Assembly (NCBI RefSeq): GCF_018397995.1
Contig: NZ_BBQH01000021.1
Location: 1 to 64,000, forward strand
Length of the DNA stretch: 64,000 nt
Direction: 5' to 3'
From: Rhizomonospora bruguierae
GTDB taxonomy: Bacteria > Actinomycetota > Actinomycetes > Mycobacteriales > Micromonosporaceae
In this document: positions 23,889 through 32,701 of the stretch, in pieces
Layout: each line of letters opens with the position of its first letter
Numbering within the stretch: position 1 is the first letter of the stretch
Translations under genes and position numbers: made by a program
The notes under the pieces: generated by a model
Seen by the model: only the letters and a program-made list of their open reading frames with translations
What the model was told of the DNA's origin: nothing
Databases searched by the model: none

Positions 23889-24893
23889 GTGACTCGACGA
23901 TTGACTGACGTGGCGAAGAAAGCCGGCGTCAGCGAGGCGACCGTCAGCCGGGTGCTGAACGGGCGCGAGGGCGTGTCCGAGGCGACCCGCACGGCCGTGC
24001 TGACCGCGCTGGACGTGCTCGGCTACGAGCGCCCCACCAAGCTGCGTGGCGAGCGGGCGCGGCTGGTGGGGCTGGTGCTCCCCGAGCTACAGAACCCGAT
24101 CTTCCCGGCGCTGGCCGAGGTGGTGACCGGCTCGCTGGCGCAGCGCGGCTTCACGCCCGCGCTGTGCGCCCGCACCCTCGGCGGCGTCTCCGAGGCGGAC
24201 TACGTCGACATGCTGCTCGACCACCGGGTCTCCGGAGTGATCTTCGCCGGGGGCTCGTACGCGCTCGCGGACGCGCGGCACGACCACTACCGGCGGCTGA
24301 CCGACCGGGGGCTGCCCGTCGTGCTGGTGAACGCGGGCGTGGGCGACCTCGGGTTCGCCAGCGTCTCCACCGACGACGCGGTCGCCGTCGAGCAGGCGTA
24401 CGGGCACCTGCGCAGCCTCGGCCACGAGCACGTGGGCATGCTGCTCGGCCCGGCGGACCACGTACCGTCGCAGCGCAAACTGGATGCGGCGCTGGCCTGC
24501 CAGCGGGGCGCGAAGGCGCCCGAGACGGCCGTGCAAAGGTCCAGCTTCTCGATGGAGGGTGGCCGGGCGGCGACGGCGAAACTGGTCGAGGCGGGCGCGA
24601 CCGGCATCATCTGCGCCAGCGACGTGCTGGCGCTGGGCGCGATCCGGGCGGTCCGGCGGCTCGGTCGGCGGGTGCCCGAGGACGTGTCCGTGATCGGCTT
24701 CGACGACTCGGCGTTCATGAACTGCACCGATCCGCCGCTGACCACCGTCCGCCAGCCGATCGAGGCGATGGGGCAGGCGGCCGTGGATCTGCTGGTGCAC
24801 CAGATGGAGGGCGTTGGCGTCGCGACCGACGAGCTGCTCTTCGAGCCCGAACTCGTCGTCCGCGGCTCCACCGGCCCCGCGCCCCGCCGGTAA
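23889..24893 (+). CDS. LacI family regulator of the alpha-glucoside operon
   Basis: A 334-residue LacI/GalR repressor. The HTH at residues about 5-24 (LTDVAKKAGVSEATVSRVLN) is canonical, followed by the hinge helix (ERPTKLRGERARLVGLVLP) and a type I periplasmic-binding-like sugar domain with VIGFDDSAFM and LTTVRQP near the C-terminus. It lies 255 bp upstream of the sugar transporter operon in the same direction, the usual place for a maltose/alpha-glucoside regulator (MalR/AglR type). A TTCGTA-N10-TACGAA palindrome at 25079-25100 is the best candidate operator. Confidence 0.9.
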   Translation: MTRRLTDVAKKAGVSEATVSRVLNGREGVSEATRTAVLTALDVLGYERPTKLRGERARLVGLVLPELQNPIFPALAEVVTGSLAQRGFTPALCARTLGGVSEADYVDMLLDHRVSGVIFAGGSYALADARHDHYRRLTDRGLPVVLVNAGVGDLGFASVSTDDAVAVEQAYGHLRSLGHEHVGMLLGPADHVPSQRKLDAALACQRGAKAPETAVQRSSFSMEGGRAATAKLVEAGATGIICASDVLALGAIRAVRRLGRRVPEDVSVIGFDDSAFMNCTDPPLTTVRQPIEAMGQAAVDLLVHQMEGVGVATDELLFEPELVVRGSTGPAPRR

Positions 24894-24925
24894 CCCGTTC
24901 CGCGTCACCCCCACCCCGGCTCCGA

Positions 24926-24998
24926 GCGATCTTGGAGTTGCGGTGGGGGTTTCGTGCGCTTAAGCGCCGTTACTCGCGCCGACAACTCCACGATGCGC
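24926..24998. repeat. Imperfect inverted repeat with GATCTTGGAGTTG arm
   Basis: GCGATCTTGGAGTTG (24926-24940) is answered by CAACTCCA-CGATGCGC (24983-24998): eight perfect pairs then an imperfect stem. It shares the GATCTTGG core with 23286-23336 and lies directly after the LacI gene, so it may double as a terminator. Confidence 0.5.
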
Positions 24999-25078
24999 GA
25001 CGGGGCCGCGGCGCCGCGAGCGATGCGAAGTCGTGTCCTTTCGCTATCTAGTTGACTTCTTGCGCTCTCGGATTCGAC

Positions 25079-25100
25079 TTCGTATCGTCATCGGTACGAA
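25079..25100. promoter_or_regulatory. Candidate LacI-family operator
   Basis: TTCGTA and TACGAA are separated by 10 bp, 49 bp before the binding-protein start. TTGACT at 25052-25057 may be a -35 element, which would place the palindrome over the -10/start region, a good position for repression. Confidence 0.45.
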
Positions 25101-25148
25101 ACACGGCACCGCTGAGAGTCTGGTCACACCCCCTGAAGGGATAGTCAG

Positions 25149-26522
25149 ATGTCCGCACCGCAGAACCGGAGGGTCGCGGCGTTAGCGCTCGTGGCCGGCC
25201 TGGGGCTCAGCCTCGCGGCGTGCTCCACGAAGAGCGACAACAGCTCGGACGCGTCCGGCAAGGTGACCATCACCGTCGACTGCCAGCCGGTCGGGGCGCA
25301 GCAGGAGTTGCTGCGGGACTGGAACGCCGACGTCGCGGAGTTCCAGAAGCTGCACCCGAACATCACGATCAAGAGCGTGTCGGTGGGCGAGCAGTGCAAC
25401 AACCCGCCGGACTTCACGGCCCGGCTCCAGGGCGGGACGGTCACCGACGTGTTCTACGGGTACATGACCGACCTGGATCAGGTGCTGGACTCGGGCCAGG
25501 CGATGGAGATCACCGAGTACGTCACCAAGGACACCATCCCGACCTGGGACAGCCTCGACGCCGGCGCCAAGGCGGCGTTCAGCGACGGCGGCAAGGTCTA
25601 CGGCGTACCCACGAAGAACTACTCGATGGGGCTGGTCTACAACAAGAACCTGTTCCAGCAGGCCGGTCTGGACCCGAAGAACCCGCCGAAGACGTGGGCC
25701 GAGGTGCGCACGGCCGCCAAGCGGATCGCGGCCCTGGGCAACGGCATCGCCGGGTACTCGGACTACAGCGCGGCGAACACCGGCGGCTGGCACTTCACCG
25801 CGGAGCTGTACTCGCAGGGCGGCCGGCTGGTGAGCGAGGACGGCAAGAAGGCCGACTTCAACAACCCGATGGGCAGGCAGGTCCTGCAAAACCTGAAGGA
25901 CATGCGGTACGGCGACGACAGCATGGGCGCCAAGCAACTGCTCCAGTGGCCGGACCTGCTCACCAACGCCGCGGCCGGCAAGGTGGGCATGTTCATCGGC
26001 GCGCCGGACGCGACGACCGCGATCGTGACCCAGTTCCAGGGCAAGTACCAGGACTGGGCGATGGGGCCGATGCCGGGCCAGGACGGCCCGGCGAAGGCGA
26101 CGCTGGGCGGCGGTGAGGGGTACTTCGTCAAGAAGGGCCTGTCGCCGGAGCAGGTCAGGGCGGGCCTGATGTGGCTGGCGTACGAGAAGCTGACGCCGGG
26201 CAAGGGCCAGTTCGACTACGTGCGGGCCAAGCCGGAGAACCAGCCGGTGGGGCTGCCGCAGCCGCAGTTGTTCACGGTCGGCAGCGACGCCTACCGGCAG
26301 GATCTGGATCTGCGGAAGGCGAACGCGAACGTGAACGTGGAGGACTTCGCGGCGTTCGAGAACAACCCGGTGCCGGTCAGGTTCGAGCCGCCGAACGCGC
26401 AGGCGATCTACGCGGTGCTCGACTCGGCGATGTCGGCGGTGTTGACGGACCCGAACGCGAACGTCGACGCGCTGCTGAAGACCGCCGAGGACAAGGTCAA
26501 CGGGCTGCTCGCCACCAGGTGA
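25149..26522 (+). CDS. Sugar ABC transporter substrate-binding lipoprotein (CUT1 family)
   Basis: A 457-residue extracytoplasmic solute receptor. The lipobox is SLAAC with Cys25 as lipid anchor. The fold-type landmarks of the maltose-type group (SBP family 1) are VTITVDCQPVGAQQELLRDW, VPTKNYSMGLVYNKNLFQQA (the canonical substrate-lobe motif) and GMFIGAPDATTAI. It is the first gene of a CUT1 operon (two permeases, GH13 glucosidase), so an alpha-glucoside oligosaccharide such as maltose, trehalose or isomaltose is the likely ligand. Confidence 0.93.
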   Translation: MSAPQNRRVAALALVAGLGLSLAACSTKSDNSSDASGKVTITVDCQPVGAQQELLRDWNADVAEFQKLHPNITIKSVSVGEQCNNPPDFTARLQGGTVTDVFYGYMTDLDQVLDSGQAMEITEYVTKDTIPTWDSLDAGAKAAFSDGGKVYGVPTKNYSMGLVYNKNLFQQAGLDPKNPPKTWAEVRTAAKRIAALGNGIAGYSDYSAANTGGWHFTAELYSQGGRLVSEDGKKADFNNPMGRQVLQNLKDMRYGDDSMGAKQLLQWPDLLTNAAAGKVGMFIGAPDATTAIVTQFQGKYQDWAMGPMPGQDGPAKATLGGGEGYFVKKGLSPEQVRAGLMWLAYEKLTPGKGQFDYVRAKPENQPVGLPQPQLFTVGSDAYRQDLDLRKANANVNVEDFAAFENNPVPVRFEPPNAQAIYAVLDSAMSAVLTDPNANVDALLKTAEDKVNGLLATR

Positions 26523-26528
26523 TCCCCG

Positions 26529-26557
26529 GTGCGGGGGCCGCGCCACGGCCCCCGCAC
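26529..26557 (+). other. Intercistronic stem-loop between binding protein and permease genes
   Basis: GTGCGGGGGCCG and CGGCCCCCGCAC form a 12-bp perfect stem with a 5-base loop. It sits in the 80-bp gap between receptor and permease genes. Such stems stabilise the upstream message and give excess binding protein, as in malE-malF. Confidence 0.65.
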
Positions 26558-26602
26558 ACCCCCGCGCCGCGGCCCCCGCACCCACCTCCGACAGGAGCAG
26601 CA

Positions 26603-27535
26603 TTGGCGACCATCACCGCCCCGCGCCCGGACGTCCAGAGCGCCCGGCCGCCGATCTCTGCCCGGCGCAGGCGCGGGCGCAACGACCTCACCGGGTACGC
26701 GTTCCTGGCCGGCGCCGTCTTCTGCTTCGCGCTCTTCTCCTGGTACCCGATGGTGCGCGGCGTCGTGATGAGCTTCCAGCGCACCCGGCGGGGCGTGACG
26801 ACCTGGGTCGGCTGGGACAACTACAGCCGGATCGTGCACGACCCGAGCTTCTGGACGGCGTGGAAGAACACCCTGCACTTCACGGTGCTGGCGCTGATCC
26901 TCGGGTACGCGGTGCCGTTCTTCGTGGCGATCCTGCTCAACGAGCTGCGCCACGCGAAGGGGTACCTGCGGGCGCTGGTGTACCTGCCGGTGATGCTGCC
27001 GCCGGCGTCGGCGCTGTTCCTGTTCAAGTACTACGCGTACGACCCGAGCGACGCGGGCCTGTTCAACGCGGTCCTGAAGCTGCTGCACCTGCCGACGTCG
27101 CAGTGGATGCAGTCCAGCACGGCGACGATGCCGGCCATGGTGATCGCGTCCACCTGGATGAACATGGGCGGCGCGGTGCTGATCTACCTGGCGGCCTTGC
27201 AGAACATCCCGGGCGAGCTGTACGAGGCGGCCGAACTGGACGGTGCCGGGATCTGGCGGCGGATCGTCACCGTGACGATCCCGCAGACCCGGCTGATCCT
27301 CTCGCTGATGGCGATGCTCCAGATCGTCGCGACCATGCAGCTGTTCATCGAGCCGCTGATCCTGGCCAACGGCGCCGGCACGCAGGACTCGGCCACCTCG
27401 GTGGCGTACCTGATCTACCAGCACGGTTTCTTCCAGAACGACCTGAACGGCGCCGCCGCGCTCGGCGTGATCATGCTGATCGTGCTGGCCGGGTTCTCCG
27501 CGGTCTACGTGCGCCTGTCAGCGAGGCAGGACTGA
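26603..27535 (+). CDS. Sugar ABC transporter permease, MalF type
   Basis: A 310-residue membrane subunit with six probable helices. The EAA loop is seen in YEAAELDGAGIWRRIVTVTIP (about residues 213-233), where it docks with the ATPase. The TTG at 26603 is taken as start because AGGAG stands 6 bp upstream and the basic N-terminus (ISARRRRGR) directly precedes helix 1. It overlaps the second permease by one base (TGATG). No ATPase gene is present in the operon, so a shared MsiK-type ATPase encoded elsewhere is expected. Confidence 0.92.
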   Translation: MATITAPRPDVQSARPPISARRRRGRNDLTGYAFLAGAVFCFALFSWYPMVRGVVMSFQRTRRGVTTWVGWDNYSRIVHDPSFWTAWKNTLHFTVLALILGYAVPFFVAILLNELRHAKGYLRALVYLPVMLPPASALFLFKYYAYDPSDAGLFNAVLKLLHLPTSQWMQSSTATMPAMVIASTWMNMGGAVLIYLAALQNIPGELYEAAELDGAGIWRRIVTVTIPQTRLILSLMAMLQIVATMQLFIEPLILANGAGTQDSATSVAYLIYQHGFFQNDLNGAAALGVIMLIVLAGFSAVYVRLSARQD

Positions 27536-28407
27536 TGACCCGCACCCTCATCGCCGAGTCCCAACTACGCCGCGGCCGCGGCCGGCTCGTCTACGGGCTG
27601 CTGCTGGCCGGCGTGCTGGTGGGCTTCACGCTGATCTTCATCGGCCCGCTGTACTGGATGGTGACCGGCGCGCTCAAGTCCGGCACCGAGATCGCACAGA
27701 CCCCGCCGACGCTGTTCCCGACGGACCCGCAGCCGCAGAACTACGCCGACGCGTGGAGCCGGCTGAACCTGGCGAAGCTGCTGTTCAACACGTTCTACTA
27801 CGCGCTGGGCGCGCTGCTGTTCCAGCTCGTACTGGACACCGCGGCGGCGTACGCGCTGTCCAAGCTGCGCCCACGGTTCGGCAACGCGATCCTCGGCCTG
27901 ATGCTCGCCACGCTGATGATCCCGGCGATGGTGCTCATCATCCCGCAGTACGTGACCGTCATCGACCTGCCGCTGGTGCACCTCAGCCTGCTGGACTCCC
28001 CGTTCGCGATCTGGCTGCCGGCGGTGGCGAACGCGTTCAACATCTTCCTGCTCAAGCGGTTCTTCGACTCGATCCCCGAGGACCTGATGTCGGCCGCCGT
28101 GATGGACGGCGCCACCCCGTTGCGCACGCTGTGGTCGATCGTGCTGCCGATCTCCCGGCCGATCCTGGGCGTGGTGTCGATCTTCGCGGTGACCGCGGTG
28201 TGGAAGGACTTCCTCTGGCCGAAGCTGGTCATGCCGTCGCCGGAGACGCGCACGGTCAGCGTCGGCATCTACGCGTTCTCGGGCGGCACCCCGATGAACA
28301 TCGTCGTCGCCGCGGCGGTCATCGCCGCGGTTCCCACCGTGGTGTTCTTCCTGATCTTCCAGAAGAGCATCGTCTCCGGCCTCACGGCCGGGGGTCTGAA
28401 GGAGTAG
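27535..28407 (+). CDS. Sugar ABC transporter permease, MalG type
   Basis: A 290-residue partner permease. It has an N-terminal helix (LVYGLLLAGVLVGFTLIFIGPLYWM), a periplasmic loop with PQNYADAW, and the EAA-type loop MSAAVMDGATPLRTLWSIVLPI, where the first Glu-Ala-Ala is replaced by Ser-Ala-Ala as in many MalG relatives. The C-terminal SGLTAGGLKE is the usual MalG ending (G-x-x-x-G-x-x-K). It begins by overlapping the MalF-type stop and ends 10 bp before the glucosidase gene. Confidence 0.92.
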   Translation: MTRTLIAESQLRRGRGRLVYGLLLAGVLVGFTLIFIGPLYWMVTGALKSGTEIAQTPPTLFPTDPQPQNYADAWSRLNLAKLLFNTFYYALGALLFQLVLDTAAAYALSKLRPRFGNAILGLMLATLMIPAMVLIIPQYVTVIDLPLVHLSLLDSPFAIWLPAVANAFNIFLLKRFFDSIPEDLMSAAVMDGATPLRTLWSIVLPISRPILGVVSIFAVTAVWKDFLWPKLVMPSPETRTVSVGIYAFSGGTPMNIVVAAAVIAAVPTVVFFLIFQKSIVSGLTAGGLKE

Positions 28408-28417
28408 GGGACCTGTT

Positions 28418-30037
28418 TTGGGTGTCAACGCGACCGCCTGGTGGCGCTCGGCCGTCATCTACCAGATCTACCCGCGCAGCTTCGCCGACGGCAACGGCGA
28501 CGGCATCGGGGACCTGGCGGGCGTCCGGGCGCGCCTGGGCCACCTGGCGGCGCTGGGGGTCGACGCGATCTGGTTCAGCCCGTGGTACGCCTCGCCGCAG
28601 GCGGACGCCGGCTACGACGTGGCCGACTACCGGGCCATCGACCCCGTCTTCGGCACCCTCGTGGAGGCGGAGGAGCTGATCCGGCAGGCGCACGCGCTGG
28701 GCATCCGGGTCGTCGTGGACGTGGTGCCGAACCACTGCTCGTCGGAGCACCCATGGTTCTCCGAGGCCGTGCACAGCGGGCCCGGCTCCACGGCCCGGGA
28801 CCTGTTCTGGTTCCGGGACGGGCGGGGCGAGGCCGGCGAGCTTCCGCCGAACGACTGGCAGTCCATCTTCGGCGGCCCGGCGTGGACCCGGGTCCGGGAC
28901 GGCCAGTGGTACCTGCACCTGTTCGACCCGGGGCAGCCGGACCTGAACTGGGAGCACCCGAAGGTCCGCGAGGAGTTCGAGGACGTGCTGCGGTTCTGGC
29001 TGGACCGGGGTGCGGACGGCATTCGGATCGACTCGGCCGCGCTGCTCATGAAGGACGGTGAGCTGGGCGACTTCGACCACGCGGAACCGCCGGTGCCGCA
29101 CCCGTACATGGACCGGGACGAGGTGCACGACGTCTACCGGGCGTGGCGGGCGATCGTCGACGGCTACCCGGAGCCGCGGGCGCTGATCGGTGAGCTGTGG
29201 CTGCCGGACCCCGAGCGCTTCGCCGCGTACCTGCGCCCGGACGAACTGCACACCGCGTTCAACTTCGGTTTCCTCGGGTGCGCCTGGCGGGCGAAGGCGC
29301 TGCGCGCGGTCGTCGACGCCACGCTCGCGGTGCACGCGCCGGTCGACGCGCCGGCCACCTGGGTACTGTCCAATCACGACGTGCCCCGGCACGTGACCCG
29401 GTACGGCCGCGAGGACACCACGTTCACGCTGGAGCACCGGCAGTTGGGGGTTCCCACCGACCGGGCGCTCGGACTGCGCCGGGCCCGCGCCGCCCTGCTG
29501 CTCACTCTCGCCCTGCCCGGCTCCGTCTACCTGTACCAGGGTGAGGAACTGGGCCTGGAGGAGGTCGAGGACATCCCGGACGCGCTGCGCCAGGACCCGA
29601 TGTTCGTCCGCACCAACGGCGCGAACCTGGGCCGCGACGGCTGCCGGGTGCCGCTGCCCTGGTCCGGTGGTGCGCCGCCGTTCGGCTTCAGCCCGCCCGG
29701 CGCCGGCCGGGATCCGTGGCTGCCGCAGCCCGCCGCGTGGCGGGACCGCACCGTCGAGGCGCAGACCGGCGACCCCGACTCGATGCTGGAGCTGTACCGG
29801 CGGGCGCTGGCCTGCCGCCGGTCGCAGCCGGAGCTGGGCGACGGTCCGTTCGCCTGGCTGCCCGGCGCCGACCCCGACGTGCTCGCGTTCACGCGCGGCG
29901 GGCGCGGGGCCCTCGCCTGCGTCCTCAACCTGTCCACCGCCCCGGTGGGCCTGCCGGCGGGCACCGTCCTGCTCGCCAGCGGCCCGCTGGACGGCGCCCA
30001 CCTGCCGCCGGACACCGCCGTCTGGCTGCGCACCTAA
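28418..30037 (+). CDS. GH13 alpha-glucosidase (oligo-1,6-glucosidase / alpha-glucosidase type)
   Basis: A 539-residue cytoplasmic glycoside hydrolase of family 13. Conserved regions are VVDVVPNHCSSEHPWF (region I), GIRIDSAALL with nucleophile Asp205, IGELWL with acid/base Glu259 and LSNHDVPRH with the transition-state Asp321. The QPDLNWEHP segment is the region V motif of the oligo-1,6-glucosidase subfamily, which includes alpha-glucosidase and trehalose-6-phosphate hydrolase. There is no signal peptide. TTG 28418 follows GGAG. It is coded directly after the sugar permeases, so it hydrolyses imported alpha-glucosides to glucose. Confidence 0.92.
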   Translation: MGVNATAWWRSAVIYQIYPRSFADGNGDGIGDLAGVRARLGHLAALGVDAIWFSPWYASPQADAGYDVADYRAIDPVFGTLVEAEELIRQAHALGIRVVVDVVPNHCSSEHPWFSEAVHSGPGSTARDLFWFRDGRGEAGELPPNDWQSIFGGPAWTRVRDGQWYLHLFDPGQPDLNWEHPKVREEFEDVLRFWLDRGADGIRIDSAALLMKDGELGDFDHAEPPVPHPYMDRDEVHDVYRAWRAIVDGYPEPRALIGELWLPDPERFAAYLRPDELHTAFNFGFLGCAWRAKALRAVVDATLAVHAPVDAPATWVLSNHDVPRHVTRYGREDTTFTLEHRQLGVPTDRALGLRRARAALLLTLALPGSVYLYQGEELGLEEVEDIPDALRQDPMFVRTNGANLGRDGCRVPLPWSGGAPPFGFSPPGAGRDPWLPQPAAWRDRTVEAQTGDPDSMLELYRRALACRRSQPELGDGPFAWLPGADPDVLAFTRGGRGALACVLNLSTAPVGLPAGTVLLASGPLDGAHLPPDTAVWLRT

Positions 30038-30055
30038 GACGCACGGGGTTCCACG

Positions 30056-30229
30056 ATGCACAGAACCGGTCCCGGGTTGGCGGCGCTCGCCGCCACCGCC
30101 GCCCTCGCCGGCTCCGTCCCGGTCGCTGTCGGCGCGATCTGGTTCGACGCCCTGAACGGCGCCACCTCGGGCGCCACCGTCAACGTCACCGACTCCGATG
30201 CCCCCGCGCCCACCCGTCCGCAGGCTTAG
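30056..30229 (+). CDS. 57-residue exported or membrane micro-protein
   Basis: ATG 30056 begins a chain with a short basic start (MHRTGPG) and a hydrophobic stretch LAALAATAALAGSVPVAVGA. A Thr/Ala/Pro-rich tail follows (GATSGATVNVTDSDAPAPTR). The shape is that of a small lipid-free secreted peptide or a single-pass anchor. ACGGGG upstream is a weak ribosome site. It lies 18 bp after the glucosidase gene on the same strand. No family recognised. Confidence 0.45.
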   Translation: MHRTGPGLAALAATAALAGSVPVAVGAIWFDALNGATSGATVNVTDSDAPAPTRPQA

Positions 30230-30317
30230 CGCAGGGCGCGTCGGGTAACACTGGCGGACGTAACCGGATCGTCGAGGCACCGGAACGTCGTCGTGGGCAG
30301 CCGCGGGAGGTAGGGCG

Positions 30318-30833
30318 TTGAGCGAGGTGATCGAGCGCGCGCGACGGGCCAAGCGCGGCTACGCCGGCGGGGAGCAGCGCCCGCTCGGCGGCTACCTCGT
30401 GGCGCTGGGCGCCTACGGCGGGGTGGTCGCCGCGCTGGCCGGCCTGGCCCGGCTGACCGGGCGCACCCCGCCGGAGCGGGTCAGCCCGTTCGACGTGGTG
30501 CTGCTTGGCGTCGCGACCCACAAGCTCAGCCGGGCCCTGGCCAAGGACTCGGTGACCAGCCCGCTGCGGGCGCCGTTCACCCGGTACCGGGAGCCGGCGG
30601 GCGCGAGCGAGTTGAACGAGGACGTGCGGCACCACGACCCGCTCCGGCACGCCGTCGGCGAGCTGATCAGCTGCCCGTTCTGCCTGGCGGTCTGGGTCGG
30701 CACGGGGCTCACCTCGGGCCTGGTGTTCGCGCCCCGGCTGACCCGGCTGGTGGCGGTGGCGTTCAGCACGATCGCCGCGTCCGACTTCCTCCAGTTCGCG
30801 TACGACGGGGTGAAGCATCGGGCCGGCGAATAA
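30318..30833 (+). CDS. DUF1360 membrane protein
   Basis: A 171-residue protein. The conserved DUF1360 core is VVLLGVATHKLSRALAKDSV, then ELISCPFCLAVWVG with the CPFCxxxW motif, then a terminal helix. Two or three hydrophobic segments are visible. TTG 30318 is preceded by GGGAGG. DUF1360 proteins are common near stress or sporulation genes in Gram-positives, but their role is not known. A terminator starts at its stop codon. Confidence 0.85.
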   Translation: MSEVIERARRAKRGYAGGEQRPLGGYLVALGAYGGVVAALAGLARLTGRTPPERVSPFDVVLLGVATHKLSRALAKDSVTSPLRAPFTRYREPAGASELNEDVRHHDPLRHAVGELISCPFCLAVWVGTGLTSGLVFAPRLTRLVAVAFSTIAASDFLQFAYDGVKHRAGE

Positions 30834-30866
30834 ACCCGGCCGGTGGTGCCGCGTCGGCCGGGTTTG
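30833..30866. terminator. Terminator after the DUF1360 gene
   Basis: AAACCCGGCCG and CGGCCGGGTTT pair perfectly (11 bp) around a 12-base loop. The flanking A and T triplets give it a rho-independent shape in both directions. Confidence 0.75.
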
Positions 30867-30949
30867 GGCAGGGCGGCGGAATGTCCGCTTTTCAGTCGGG
30901 GAAAACTCCCCGTTGTCTCGCCGTTCCCCGTGCCCTAAGCTTGCCTCCA

Positions 30950-31004
30950 GCGCGCCCCTATCGCCCGCTTCCCCCGTGGCAGGCGATCGGGGCGCGCCCC
31001 TTTT
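30950..31004 (+). terminator. Second hairpin with T-run downstream
   Basis: GCGCGCCCC-TATCGCC and GGCGATC-GGGGCGCGC form a 16-bp stem with one mismatch around a 16-base loop, followed by CCCTTTT. It lies between convergent DUF1360 and pmt genes and points plus-strand. It may also serve the minus-strand gene. Confidence 0.65.
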
Positions 31005-31043
31005 CGCCTCCGGTTTTCCGCCCCGGGCGGGCCGGCCGGTCGC

Positions 31044-32636
31044 CTACCGCCACCGGCCGTCGAGCCACAGGTGCTTGGCCCAATCCTCGTACGGGATCGA
31101 TGTCCCCACGTACAGCGGATGGAAGTACGCGAAACAGATGGCGATCAGCAGCACGTAGGCGCCCACGATCACCCCGCCGATGAGCCGGCGGTCCGCCGTC
31201 GGTGGCGTACCCGGGCCGGGTGTGACGATCGTGCCGAGCACATACACCACCGCCATGACCAGGAACGGCTGGGCCGGCGCGATGTAGAAGTAGAACATCG
31301 TGCGGTTGTCGTGGAGCGCGTAGTAGCACCACGGCAGGATGGTGGCGGCGACGCTGAGCAGGATGGCCCAGGCGCGCCAGTCGCGGCGGGCGATCGCGAA
31401 CCAGACCAGCGCCACCAGCGCCGGGATGAACGACCACCACAGCAGCGGCGTGCCGAGCAGCAGCACCTCCGACGAGCACGGCGGCGCGCTGCACGGCAGG
31501 TCGCCGGTGTAGGAGAACGCCACCGGCCGGCCCAGCAGCAGCCACTGCCACGGCTCCGACTGGTACGGGTGCGTGGTGCTGAGGCCGGTGTGGAAGTTCA
31601 GCGCCTCGGTGTGGTAGTGGATCAGGTTGCGCAGCGCGCCGATGATCGGCGGCTCCGGCTGGCCCGTGTCCCGCAGCCAGTGCCGGAAGTAGCCGTCGTC
31701 GGTGAACAGCCAGCCCGACCAGGACGCGACGTACGTCGCGGCGATCACGAAGCCGCTGAGCACCAGCCAGCCGATCTCGTCCAGGAACGTGTCCAGCGCC
31801 GGGGTGCGCCGCCCGGCCGAGCGGCGCGCGCCCCACTCCCAGACCAGGACCAGCACGCCGAACAGCACGATGTTGAAGATGGCGCTCCACTTGACGGACA
31901 GCGCGCAACCGGCCAGCACCGCCGCGGCGAGCCGCCACCACGGGACGCCGGTGCGCCAGTCCCAGCGGGGGCGAGGACGGCGGCCCGTCCCGGCGGCCTC
32001 CGCCATCGCCGCCAGCCACCGGGCGCGGCGCTGCTCCCGGTCCAGGACCAGGGCGGCGAACGCGGCCACCACGAACAGCAGCAGGAAGATGTCCAGCAGC
32101 GCCGCCCGGGACAGCACCAGGTGGAAGCCGTCCAGCGCCATCAGCAGGCCGGCCGCGCAGCCCAGCGCCGTCGAGTGGAACATCCGCCGGGTGATCCGGA
32201 TGACGATCAGGATGGAGACGATGCCGGCGACCGCGGCCGCCACCCGCCAGCCGAACTCGTTGTACCCGAAGACCCGTTCCCCGGCCGCGATCAGCCACTT
32301 GCCGAGCGGCGGGTGCACCACGTACGCGGGGCCGTTGGCGTTCTCGTCCCACTCCACCCCGTGGGTCAGCATGTCCCACGCGTCGGTGGCGTAGTACGTC
32401 TCGTCGAACATGATGCCCTTGGGGTGGTCCAGCCCGACCAGGCGCAGGATCGCGGCGATCAGCACCACCACGCCGGTGGCCACCCACGAGTACGGGTCGA
32501 GCCGGGCATCGAACGGGGCGAGCCGGCGCCGGACGATCTGCGGGATGCTCCCGCCCGCCCGCTCCGCCGGGGGATCGTCGCTCTCACCCGTGCTGGTGCT
32601 CGCGCTCACCGTGATGTCTGTCGCCGCCGGGGTCAC
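31044..32636 (-). CDS. pmt: Dolichyl/polyprenyl-phosphate-mannose-protein mannosyltransferase
   Basis: A GT39 integral-membrane enzyme of 530 residues that transfers mannose from polyprenyl-phosphate-mannose to Ser/Thr of secreted proteins in actinobacteria. The catalytic acidic pair of the first extracytoplasmic loop is in GIMFDETYYATDAW (Asp-Glu). VVHPPLGKWLIAAGE and SVKWSAIFN are further family motifs. About ten or eleven membrane helices are evident, and the N-terminus is hydrophilic. It is divergent from rsmI (65 bp between starts), a neighbourhood conserved in many actinomycetes. Confidence 0.92.
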   Translation of the reverse strand: MTPAATDITVSASTSTGESDDPPAERAGGSIPQIVRRRLAPFDARLDPYSWVATGVVVLIAAILRLVGLDHPKGIMFDETYYATDAWDMLTHGVEWDENANGPAYVVHPPLGKWLIAAGERVFGYNEFGWRVAAAVAGIVSILIVIRITRRMFHSTALGCAAGLLMALDGFHLVLSRAALLDIFLLLFVVAAFAALVLDREQRRARWLAAMAEAAGTGRRPRPRWDWRTGVPWWRLAAAVLAGCALSVKWSAIFNIVLFGVLVLVWEWGARRSAGRRTPALDTFLDEIGWLVLSGFVIAATYVASWSGWLFTDDGYFRHWLRDTGQPEPPIIGALRNLIHYHTEALNFHTGLSTTHPYQSEPWQWLLLGRPVAFSYTGDLPCSAPPCSSEVLLLGTPLLWWSFIPALVALVWFAIARRDWRAWAILLSVAATILPWCYYALHDNRTMFYFYIAPAQPFLVMAVVYVLGTIVTPGPGTPPTADRRLIGGVIVGAYVLLIAICFAYFHPLYVGTSIPYEDWAKHLWLDGRWR

Positions 32637-32701
32637 GACAGTGATCGTAGGCTGCCAAGCTGGTACGCGCGGTTACCGTCCCGCGGGATTGGAGTGTCGA
32701 G

